Position numbers and translations under genes: made by a program. The notes below the pieces were generated by a model. That model was not told where the DNA came from and ran no database searches. It was given only the letters and a program-made list of their open reading frames with translations. DNA of 64,000 nt. It comes from Wallemia ichthyophaga EXF-994 (taxonomy: Eukaryota > Basidiomycota > Wallemiomycetes > Wallemiales > Wallemiaceae). Each line of letters starts with the position of its first letter. Positions within the stretch are counted from its first letter, which is position 1. The stretch covers positions 282,932 through 346,931 of the forward strand of contig NW_008806284.1 in NCBI RefSeq assembly GCF_000400465.1, in the 5' to 3' direction. This document shows, piece by piece, positions 56,101 to 64,000 of the stretch.

Positions 56101-57625
56101 CATAACTACTATACCAACAATACAAACAAAGGAATGATCCATACGCCTTGGCTCGGTTCCTGTTCATTACTATGGGCTGTTGTGGAAAATCAATTCAGGC
56201 GAGCGAATTGAGAGCGAAATAAGATGGGCGATGAAGTGAATTTATCGTTATTATTTTAATCCTGACGCGAGTGAAATGAGATGGGCGATAACATGATTTA
56301 TGTTATTTAATATCTTTTTTTCATTTACAAATGAGAAGAAGAAAAGAAATCACGACACACAGTGTCAGCGGCAAAAAAAACCGCTGGTTGCTTGAAGTGG
56401 AATTATTCATTATTCATCGTTGCTAATACCTGATTCACGTTATTATCTGCAAATAATGATCAACAAAGCAGAGAATCTGAGCAATAAAACCTACCACCTA
56501 AGAATGACATAAGACCTGCTCATTAATGATGCACCAGGTCGTAGCAGCTGTTCAAGTTGTGGCTGTTTACCTCTCGTATCGTTTGTTCAGGACTTGGACC
56601 CTGATAAAGATCATTCCTGTTGTGCTCCCCCTCACCAATCATTCTCGCCACTTCCAAAGGAAATTCTCCAGGATCACCACCTATAATTTCAGCACCTTAA
56701 GTGACACGTAACATCATACTCTGATTATTGACTTGATTTGTCCCTAGTGTCTTGTCATGTTGGCGATTGACAAAGACATCGATAAGACATTCCTGAGATA
56801 CCGGCTGTTCTTCTTCCTCTTCCGCAGCAGCACTCTTATCTATTCCACCAACATCTTCGTCGATGTCTTGATTTTCATCCACCCCCGCTGCCCGCCTTGT
56901 GCCTTTTGTTGTAAGACAGGATTTGAAACATGCAAGGCTATCTCGAAGCCATTGGAAGTGGCTGTGTCATCAAACCTATTTGGTATAGCCTTTTCACCAA
57001 CCATTCGGGCCCAGGGTTGCCTGAGTTTTTCTCTGTAAATATTCCTGCCTTCTAGCCCGTTTGCCTCATCGTTAGACATATCAGATGGACTCCAAGCACG
57101 ATTGTCATTTAGAATCTCTGTGTGGATAAAAATGGAGCTGAAACATGTTTGTGATTCACAAATGATCTTCTCATGGGGTAGGTCACTAGTTGAGTGCAGT
57201 AGACCTCCTCCATGAAAGTATTTATCTTTTTCCAAAGCTGGAATGCTGCCGGTAAAATTGACTTGTTATTGAAAATAGAAATCAAACTAATCTTTGAAGG
57301 AGCGTTATTTGAGTTGTTCTTTATCTGTAAGTACTTCAACAAACTAACCTACACTAACCAAGTAAGCTCACTTTGTTAACCGTAAGGGTGAGATCCCTGG
57401 CATAGTGATCTGGAGCTATGAGGCCAAATACTCGTTTAGGTAATTAATAATTTTAAGCAGATAGATCTTCTCTAACGTGCTTGTATGAATCACCATCCTC
57501 AACAACATGGAAAGATTACCCGTTACTCAACCTATTGAAAATGCACTTATAGTTCTCTTGAATAAAGTCTTTCATGGCATATCGTTCTCTTTCGTTTATT
57601 CGATCCAAAACCTTGTTGCGAGCCT
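53148..57625. other. Gene-poor, AT-rich region
   Basis: No intact gene recognised in about 4.5 kb. Short frames at 53568-53882, 54247-54579, 54877-55135, 55637-55918 and 56697-57342 (three overlapping frames on the minus strand) lack motifs, credible starts or splice models. Some, especially 56697-57342, may be remnants of decayed genes. Confidence 0.4.
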
Positions 57626-57952
57626 TTAGTTGTCCTCTTTTGTTTGATGAGATGTGATAACTGCGGTGGTCAGTCTAAACGCGAGACAAAGCAAAACCAA
57701 CCCTTTTATTATCAGTTTAAAGCCGTGTCTGTTATATTGCCTCTTGAAGTGGGCTGAAAAGCGCGACACGAACGATACAGCAATCTCGGATGGCAGTTGC
57801 GATTCAGGCAGGGTATTGCTGTGAAGATCGTCAAGGATTGTGAAACTTTGGATGGTCTCATTCATCTCCTCTATTTCAACTTTCTCATGTTCTTTACCTA
57901 ATCGATTCGCCGTGTTTTCTATAGGTAGCAGCTTACTACATATAAGCTGCAT
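57626..57952 (-). CDS. Hypothetical protein with C-terminal membrane segment
   Basis: A 108-residue frame with an ATG at 57952. It is acidic in the middle (HEKVEIEEMNETIQSF), then FKLIIKGLVLLCLAFRLTTAVI near the C-terminus resembles a tail anchor. No family recognised. It sits alone in a gene-poor stretch, so it may not be a real gene. Confidence 0.3.
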   Translation of the reverse strand: MQLICSKLLPIENTANRLGKEHEKVEIEEMNETIQSFTILDDLHSNTLPESQLPSEIAVSFVSRFSAHFKRQYNRHGFKLIIKGLVLLCLAFRLTTAVITSHQTKEDN

Positions 57953-58582
57953 GATTTTAGGCGTGACCTCAATATTAGGGTGATGAGACAGTTATATGCT
58001 ATGCCCTGTGAAAATATTGCCTCAACCCTTTGAAGATAGTCGAACTTGTCTTTGGAAGTCCGGAGAAGCTCCTGACCCGATAGGTGGTAGCTGATTTCGT
58101 TTGTCCTCTAGTCACCTTACGCAATTATATAGTGACTTTCCTTATCCAAAATTGTCGAGAATCTTGATTATATTGACCAATTAGAAAACGACGCAATGCT
58201 ACGCACGAACAGGTGGCCCGTACCGTCGTTCCTTATCAGGTGGATACATGGCGAAATACTGGCGGATTGTTGAAACGCGTGGGATGAAGCTGAGCTGTGT
58301 TTAACCTGCTACGCTCAAATTGAATTTGGAATCTTTGTCCATCCAATTCAATTTACTTAAAGTTGAGTCAATTTCGTCATGCGATGCTCGTCAGCCATGC
58401 CTAGAAATTCTGTTTAGTGACACAAACATGCGTACCTCGTGGAACGGTTATCGGGCAACTTTAAAAAAAATTTCAGCCAAATAAACACGCTTCATTCAAC
58501 ACGTTTGCTTCTTTGCGTGACCTCTTAAGTTTTTAAAAGCCACGAAGAAACAGCTGGACTGACAAAGCCCTATAAGACGGTC

Positions 58583-58892
58583 GCTGAAATAAATCCTAGC
58601 ATCTCAAGGAGTAGTATCCTAATGTGATGGAGATCTAAAGATCCAAGCAATCATAAAGATGTTTTGGCGGCAATAGGTTTAATTGGCTTTTGTAACCCAG
58701 GGCTTGCCCTACAACCGCTACCAGTGGCTATGGAGTGGCTGAAATAAATCCTAGCATCTCAAGGAGTAGTATCCTAATGTGATGGAGATCTAAAGATCCA
58801 AGCAATCATAAAGATGTTTTGGCGGCAATAGGTTTAATTGGCTTTTGTAACCCAGGGCTTGCCCTACAACCGATACCAGTGGCTATGGAGTG
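58583..58892. repeat. Tandem direct repeat, 2 x 155 bp
   Basis: 58583-58737 is repeated immediately as 58738-58892 with a single difference (C at 58717 versus A at 58872). Each unit runs from GCTGAAATAAATCC to GGCTATGGAGTG. No coding potential was seen. The near-identity means a recent duplication. Confidence 0.93.
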
Positions 58893-59001
58893 GCGTGGTG
58901 TAGCAAGGATATGCAATGGATGATTACATGCGATGGAACCATGTATAATTACATGCGAACACATACAAACAAAAACAAAAACAAAAAAGCACATACCCCT
59001 C

Positions 59002-59886
59002 TTACTCCCGCTCATCTTTGATTCTCGACGATGTAGCTTTGGCCATCGAGTTGTTCACCCCGGCAACAAAGAGACCCTCCCAAGTGGCATGAGCAGCTTC
59101 GGTAAGGAATTTGAGTTCCTGTGTTGTGTAAGGGAGAGCGAGTAAGTGTACTATACTCACAACCATCATCACTGTAAACACCACTATGCGCTCGTACAGA
59201 ACACTATCCACCGGCATAGACATTATCAACACGCCTGACTTGTGTTTGGCAAATGTCTTAAACTGGTATCTGCACAAAACCTCTCCAGTTGCAATATTGC
59301 TTATAATGACATCAAATTTCTTCCCCTCAACGAGATACTCTTTGCCGTTTAGCGTGAACTTCTTCTTGATGCTGAAGTAGTGGCTCCCACGGTTAAGTGT
59401 GATTTCCTCGCCTGGGTGCCCCACTATCGCGACGGTGTATCTCGATCGCATGTATTTACTGCGATGTGAAGTTGAAATCGCCTGTTTGCCGGGTATTTCG
59501 ATAATGTCTTTGTTAAGTGTGTTGGATGTGCTGAGTGTGGATTTGCTATCGCTATCGTTGAAATACTTGACATCATCTGCATCCTTGTACAACGAATCCT
59601 TATCGACGATTGAATTACTGTCCACTAGAGTCTCTGCTAAAGTATCGTTGTCTGCGTACTCGGCGTACTCATCAGCGTTGGCCGAGCGTGTGGATGCGTC
59701 TGTGTTATGGTATATAGTCACACGCGATGCGAAGATAGCCATCTCCACACTGAAAACCTTCGGACGGCTGCGCTTGAGTGCTTCAGTCAGGCTCGATCCC
59801 TGGTACAAGTCGTGATCATATCCCCATCGTCTCCTAGCCACACAGAATTCTGAATTGTGTGAAAGAACTTGTTCCAAGCTCTGCAT
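59002..59886 (-). CDS. Unknown protein, possibly LURP1/tubby C2-like fold
   Basis: A frame of 294 codons from ATG 59886. An in-frame 42-bp intron is likely at 59160-59119 (GTGAGT...ACAG), which would remove 14 residues and give 280. The N-terminal part includes VFSVEMAIFASRVTIYHN, the middle is an acidic Asp/Ser-rich insert, and the C-terminal part (VAIVGHPGEEITLNRGSHYF, FTLNGKEYLVEGKKFDVI, GEVLCRYQFK) has the alternating strands and KFTLNGKEY turn seen in tubby-like/LURP-one phospholipid-binding-type folds. That resemblance is weak. There is no signal peptide. Confidence 0.55.
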   Translation of the reverse strand: MQSLEQVLSHNSEFCVARRRWGYDHDLYQGSSLTEALKRSRPKVFSVEMAIFASRVTIYHNTDASTRSANADEYAEYADNDTLAETLVDSNSIVDKDSLYKDADDVKYFNDSDSKSTLSTSNTLNKDIIEIPGKQAISTSHRSKYMRSRYTVAIVGHPGEEITLNRGSHYFSIKKKFTLNGKEYLVEGKKFDVIISNIATGEVLCRYQFKTFAKHKSGVLIMSMPVDSVLYERIVVFTVMMVVSIVHLLALPYTTQELKFLTEAAHATWEGLFVAGVNNSMAKATSSRIKDERE

Positions 59887-60005
59887 AATACAAGTTACAC
59901 TAACTTAGACTTACGGAGTTTAGGAGTAATGAGTGAAGGGAATGCGGGGAAATCATCACACCATACACCGGAAGCTTTAGTCACATTTAATTTGTACAAA
60001 ATACA

Positions 60006-60698
60006 TTACTTGCAAGCATCAGCGATCTTCTTGGTGGCAGCTTGGGTGCTCTGCTTAGCCTCCATGTGCTCCATGTATGCCTTGAGAGTTGGGTATCCAC
60101 TCAGATCGAGGCCTGGGAACGCAGCAATACGCAACCAAGCGTGGAAGGACATATCGGCGATCGAGTAGTTCTTACCGGCGATGTAATCGCTTCCCGCCTG
60201 CTTCTGTGCCTTGAGTCTACTCTCCAGCACGCTAAACACACGATAAGTCTCGTTCTCAAAACGCTTTACCACAGATGGCTGACACTCCTCGTTCCAGTAA
60301 TTCTTGAAGAAGAGCTTCGTGTAGTTCACTTGTCCTTGCATAGGGCCATGGCCGGAGATTTGGAATGCGAGCCATGTGAGTACCTCGTACTTCTCGTTTC
60401 CATGGCCACCGCCAATGTACTTATCGCCTCCCTTCTTCGTCTCAGCGAGGTATTGCAGGATCGCGCCACTCTCCCAGACGCAGAAGTCGTTGTTCTCGTG
60501 GTCGACGATGGCTGGAACTCGGCCGTTTGGATTGATTTTAAGGAATGACGCACCCTTCACGCCCGGTTTGTTCTCATCACCCTCGCCGAATACGAGCGAT
60601 TTGATATCGTAGCTAATGCCCAACTCTTCGAGGAGGTATGCAACCTTTGGAGGGTTAGGGCCAGAAGCGCATGCGTAAAGAGTAATTGCTGGTGCCAT
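60006..60698 (-). CDS. Glutathione S-transferase, Ure2-like
   Basis: A 230-residue single-exon GST. The N-terminal thioredoxin-like domain begins ITLYACASGPNPPKVAYLLE and includes INPNGRVPAIVDHEN with the cis-Pro, and WESGAILQYLAE, the glutathione-binding SNAIL-type motif (ESGAI). The helical C-terminal domain contains GHGPMQGQVNYTKLFF and NYSIADMSFHAWLRI with the N-capping box residues. This is the fungal Ure2p/GTT-like group, which conjugates or reduces with glutathione in the cytosol. An Asn-rich prion domain is absent. A glutaredoxin-like gene is divergent from it ~400 bp away, so the two thiol genes may share a promoter. Confidence 0.92.
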   Translation of the reverse strand: MAPAITLYACASGPNPPKVAYLLEELGISYDIKSLVFGEGDENKPGVKGASFLKINPNGRVPAIVDHENNDFCVWESGAILQYLAETKKGGDKYIGGGHGNEKYEVLTWLAFQISGHGPMQGQVNYTKLFFKNYWNEECQPSVVKRFENETYRVFSVLESRLKAQKQAGSDYIAGKNYSIADMSFHAWLRIAAFPGLDLSGYPTLKAYMEHMEAKQSTQAATKKIADACK

Positions 60699-61105
60699 TG
60701 TAAATGTGTTGGGTGTTCTAATGCAAAGATGCCTCGCTTAGTTATATTCGATATTAATCAGCGATGAATAAGCTGAGTGACATATGACTGTTGTGCATTG
60801 TCTATTTCAGTAATGTAATACATGAGCAGCTAATTAGCAATGATGCTATATAGAAACTCTAAGTATCATGACTAGCAAGCGTCTATGATCGTCATTGCTA
60901 TTTTGCGTATCTCACCATTCGCGACAGTGATCAACGGTGATAATGAGATAAGCTCAAATAGCAGCTATCATGGACTTCCGTTGATCCACCTGCCATCAAA
61001 TCCCCACTCCACACATTCCTCGGCTTGAACGTGTTGCGTTGTGCGTTGCGCGCGTTAGACGCACTAAATAGCTGCTATCGTCATTGAAATTCAAGAAACA
61101 CCCGA
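60699..61105. promoter_or_regulatory. Divergent promoter between the GST and glutaredoxin-like genes
   Basis: A 407-bp spacer between divergent starts. No operator was assigned; short words such as TGACATATGACT near 60777 are only suggestive. Confidence 0.35.
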
Positions 61106-61751
61106 ATGAGTGAAGCTGAATCGTTTATCGATGTGAGTGTGCGATTGGCTGTGCGGTGTAGCGTATTAGCTGAGATAGCACTCAGAGCATGCTATCGCAT
61201 CACCTAATCGCTGTCGTCGTGTACAGCAGCATAGTGAGTTGCTCAATTGCTCTGTTGCTTTGTTGCTGTTTCGCTACAACACACCCACCAGCCAGCTTGT
61301 CAAGCAGTGCTGGATAACATATCCTTACTGCAAATACGCAGTAAAGATCTCGTGATACTTGAGTAAGAGACCCTAACTCTCCATCCACTCACACTCTCAC
61401 AATGTCTTTCTCAGCCTCGACGAATTCGATGGCGAAGAGGCCACTGAATTGCGCCAGTATCTCTACAAAATCACTCATAGAGTGGGTCGACGGGGTTCTC
61501 CACGCGTAAACTCACCCTTTCACTCAGTACGACATGCCCTTTGTATTTTTTCGCGGTACTGGTGGGTTCTATGTCTTGTTATTTTTGAAATGAGTCAGAG
61601 TGGCTGATTAGACATGCAGACATACCGAGTAGGTAGCAGTAGTGGCAAACCAACCCCCACTTACCCCTTCCAAGGCGTCTATGGTGTTGATAAAGGCGAC
61701 TTCTATTTCTCAGAGCTTCAACAGCAGCTTTACCGCAATGGTAGGCAATGA
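61106..61751 (+). CDS. Glutaredoxin-like protein with altered active site (seven short exons)
   Basis: Built from exons 61106-61132, 61186-61233, 61292-61362, 61415-61481, 61528-61561, 61612-61632 and 61675-61751; 114 residues. The product reads MSEAESFIDSMLSHH, LIAVVVYSSI|PACQAVLDN, DLVILDLDEFDGEEATELRQ, YLYKITHR|YDMPFVFFRG. This follows the dithiol glutaredoxin fold: FVK-type helix, VVVFSKSYCPYC active site, LELDQRDDG strand, YL-ITG and the cis-Pro TVPxVF. The active site here is Ile-Pro-Ala-Cys: the nucleophilic first Cys is missing and two residues are lost. The last two exons (GG-motif region) are less certain, as alternative small exons exist. It could be a non-catalytic GSH or Fe-S binding paralogue. 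It is divergent from the GST gene. Confidence 0.6.
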
Positions 61752-62144
61752 TAAGGATATAACGTGTATTTGAGGTATAATTACATACAAAAACAGTGCA
61801 AACGTGTTACAGTAAGCATTTCTGCAATCTTCGGGTATTTTTGACACATTAGTGTCCATGACCTTCACTCTCACCATATTGATAATTGAGGTAGCTGTCG
61901 ACAATTTCCATATCAATCTCCTCCTCAATTTCGAAATTTCAGTAGAGTGATCGTGCACGATTCTTTTCATCGATCGCACACCTCACCTCATCCCGCGCGC
62001 CTGTGTCTGTCTGCGCGATTTCTGCAACCTGGGACTGAGTAGACGATACTCTGAGTCTGTGAGTGGGTTCTGGTTGTTTGTTTCGTCGTTCAGCGCCGCC
62101 GAATCGATTCGTTGGCGGCAGGTTGGGTAGTATTCTCTAAGATA
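61752..62144. other. Intergenic region
   Basis: No gene supported; a frame at 61710-61979 on the minus strand has an ATG but overlaps the last exon of the glutaredoxin-like gene and shows no motif. Confidence 0.35.
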
Positions 62145-62910
62145 CTAAACCTTCCCATGAATGTCAGTGAGTTCGGTGAATGCGTCAGCTGAATTCGCGC
62201 TTGTGTATACATGGAGATAAATTGTGAGCGTGTATGCGTCCACCTGCTTATACTCTGAGTGAAAGGTATCTTCGACATTCCTAATGAGGATGGTCTGGAG
62301 CGAGATGTTAAGGCTCTCCTTCACCACCCCCTTCACAGCACAGGAAAACGAATCCTGCGCCATTTTGTCGAAACCAGGCATCTTGACGAACGACGGGCGG
62401 TATATTCTGAGTGTTTCAAGAGCGGGGTACTGTTCTAGAATGCACTGCGATCGCACCTTCACCCCGCCTTCATACACACCAGCTCCCTCACGCGCGTCGA
62501 CGAGCCGATCAACTTGCCCACGTTTTCACCCTCATTTAGCCTTTCCAGGTTTACCTCCAGATAATTCAGCGCAGGCAAGACCTTGATCAAGTGAGACAGT
62601 TTCCGGCACTCTTCGAAACGCACATTACCGGTAAAGTGGTCGAGGTTGAGCGTCAGTCTTTCTACTGCATCCCCATATGCCGTGCTCCCCAGCACGGCAT
62701 AAACTTCAGATAGGACTGTATGAGTGGGAGAGTGCTTGCTCCATTGCGTGGCGTCCTGGGACTAAACAGCTGGTGCGTGTGGAGAGAAGCAATTGCGATT
62801 CCGTGTAGACGCTTGTTGACGTAGCGCAGTACCCCACAGTCGTGCTTCTCTACTAGCAGCTTCACTAATTCCGTGGGTATTGCATGCAGTGATGCTCGGT
62901 TTGGTCGCAT
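62145..62910 (-). CDS. Probable F-box protein in three exons
   Basis: A 227-residue protein: exons 62910-62763, 62715-62480 and 62444-62145, introns of 47 and 35 bp. Exon 1, MRPNRASLHAIPTELVKLLV then CGVLRYVNKRLHGIAIASLH, has the F-box pattern (IP-E-L-x-L...L-VNKR). Exons 2-3 read like leucine-rich F-box tails (VERLTLNLDHFTG, LPALNYLEVNLERLNEG, YPALETLRIYRPSF). The three frames look at first like a frameshifted pseudogene, but canonical GT-AG introns join them in phase. The 35-bp intron is unusually short. It would recruit substrates to SCF ubiquitin ligase; target unknown. Confidence 0.58.
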
Positions 62911-63677
62911 GGTCGATTGCTACAAAGTGTTTTTCTTTTGTTTGTGGAGGGATGTGCAGAAAAAGTCAAACTCACAATTTAATTGGTGTTTGAATCTCTT
63001 TCCTAGCTGCAGCCTATATCTCGCTGTCACGCTGCTTGATGCTATTTCTACATCGCTGACCCCACTTCCCCATTTCCAACCCCTCTTCGGAACTCTTTGG
63101 CACGATAGATGTGAACTGATTCCACTTCAAAGCAAGTGAAAGAGGAATCCATGGCTTGTAGATGTATTTTTATTTACTTTTACGTTGGTAGTGATTACCC
63201 CAGTGAATGACAAAGCCTATCGGCATGCCAATGCAACAGATCCCGCGTAGTGCTCTCGTCTCTGTTCTCCTCCCTCTCCCCTACACTTCAACTTCCAAAT
63301 GCCCATATTAGTCTTTTAACACTTTTATCCCTATTAAAAAAACATCAGGCTAATCCATGAGTGTTAAGGTTTGGGCTTGTCTCAAACTTAGGCTATGAGG
63401 AATTGCTTTTTACACAGCTATACAGGTAGATAGAAGTGAATGTCATTCGTTAAGATACAATAGAGTAGTAGTGAGGCTTTTATATGTGTGCCGTGTGAAG
63501 TATCGGAGGCTAAGCCGCCAGGGCGGCGGTTTGAATGTGCGGCGAAGTATCTGAGGCGGAATTGGGAAATGTGGGAAGTAAACTGTAAGTTAAGGGGTTA
63601 TGCTTAAGGCGTGGTCTCGTCACCTAACAGGAACCCGTCTTCAATTCTACTTATATTCAACATGTTGATTTCTGTTA
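62911..63677. other. Intergenic region at the edge of a retroelement remnant
   Basis: No gene recognised. A short GC-rich palindrome (GCCGCCAGGGCGGC) lies near 63510. No clear LTR ends were found. Confidence 0.35.
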
Positions 63678-64000
63678 TTATTGATAACGCATTACTGCTT
63701 TATTTATTTTCCCTGGCTTGTATAATACCTTTATGTCAAATTCTGCCCATATCTCCGACTATTTAGCTATCCTTGACGAAAACTCTGCTTTTCCAAATGT
63801 TTCGATAGTCCTGTGATCTGTAATAACTTTGATGCTCCTTCCCAGGAGGTAATTTTTCCACTTCTTAATGGCTACTATGATTGCGTATAACTCCTTGTCT
63901 CTGATACTCCTATTTAATTGCGATCCATTCAATTTCTGAGATAAATATGTAACGAAGACACCTTCTAGATCGCACAAGAAACCTTTGATGACATCACTAT
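63678..64000 (-). pseudogene. Degraded Ty3/gypsy retrotransposon, RNase H region (runs off window)
   Basis: The minus strand encodes the end of a reverse transcriptase-RNase H polyprotein: TYLSQKLNGSQLNRSIRDKE, ELYAIIVAIKKWKNYLLG and IKVITDHRTIETF are the hallmark RNase H motifs (E-L-A, TDH). After SRIAK a TAG replaces the Trp expected there, and homology continues in frame (EIWAEFDIKVLYKPGKIN) up to a TAA at 63680, where the usual ADALSR is lost. No integrase follows. The 5' part lies outside the window. It is inactive at this end. Confidence 0.82.

Noticed and set aside
61312-61345. TYPYCKYA in another frame as the glutaredoxin active site
   Set aside because: That frame ends in a stop shortly afterwards and cannot be joined to the downstream LDLDEFDG exon. 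The PAC frame has the right distance to that strand and proper splice sites.
62145-62910. F-box gene as a frameshifted pseudogene
   Set aside because: The three frames are joined in phase by GT-AG introns of 47 and 35 bp without any stop, so an intact gene explains the data better.
1-64000. tRNA, rRNA, snRNA and CRISPR loci
   Set aside because: I looked for B-box-like GGTTCGA words, U6-like and rRNA-like segments and regularly spaced repeats, and saw none convincing. A tRNAscan or Rfam run would be decisive.

Overview
The window is nuclear DNA of a fungus, most likely a basidiomycete with a compact genome. The evidence is dense protein genes on both strands, very short spliceosomal introns (mostly 42-62 bp, donor often GTGGGT or GTGAGT), two Zn(II)2Cys6 regulators, a kexin-style secreted peptide repertoire, and clear fungal orthologues (Drs1, Swi1, Vps13, Eaf1, Rpc37, Mdm12, Rpl5). 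A Wallemia-like osmotolerant basidiomycete fits the general style, but that is recall and not something the sequence proves. I rebuilt exon structures by checking splice sites, phase and frame.

Left part, 1-23.5 kb: housekeeping genes packed head to tail. They are the 5' end of a Drs1-type helicase, a Zn-cluster factor, Swi1 (SWI/SNF), an aldehyde dehydrogenase, a SurE phosphatase, a six-exon Vps13 of about 3,250 residues, a fatty-acid elongase, Eaf1 (NuA4), Rpc37 (RNA polymerase III), and a small protein with a WGIGGVFP motif. A decayed tandem copy of the last follows at 23.9-24.4 kb.

Middle, 24.8-48 kb: an accessory region. Two tandem genes (24.8-26.9 kb) encode secreted precursors built of repeats, mostly ending in LLKR, that look made for Kex2 processing. 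A miniature precursor of the same plan lies at 42.6-42.9 kb with a diverged relative at 43.1-43.2 kb, and another secreted KR-containing precursor lies at 41.7-42.0 kb. Two almost identical secreted Lys/His/Asp/Asn-rich genes sit in inverted orientation at 28.3-29.5 and 46.9-47.9 kb. Between these are two bZIP factors, Mdm12 (ERMES), ribosomal protein L5, a long aquaglyceroporin, a nitronate monooxygenase-like enzyme and a medium-chain dehydrogenase. The aquaglyceroporin's N-terminal extension carries the same WGIGGVFP module as the small protein at 23 kb.

Right part, 48-64 kb: a second Zn-cluster factor, several small unknown genes, then a gene-poor stretch (52-58.9 kb) with a dead ornithine-aminotransferase-like fragment and a 155-bp tandem duplication. 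After it come an unknown 280-294 residue protein, a Ure2-like glutathione transferase, a seven-exon glutaredoxin-like gene with an altered active site, a probable F-box protein, and the RNase H end of a degraded Ty3/gypsy element at the right edge.

The most novel material is the family of kexin-type repeat precursors, which share a signal-peptide exon ending in Ala-Pro. Next are the inverted pair of charged repeat proteins and the mobile-looking WGIGGVFP module. No rRNA, tRNA or CRISPR locus was recognised.
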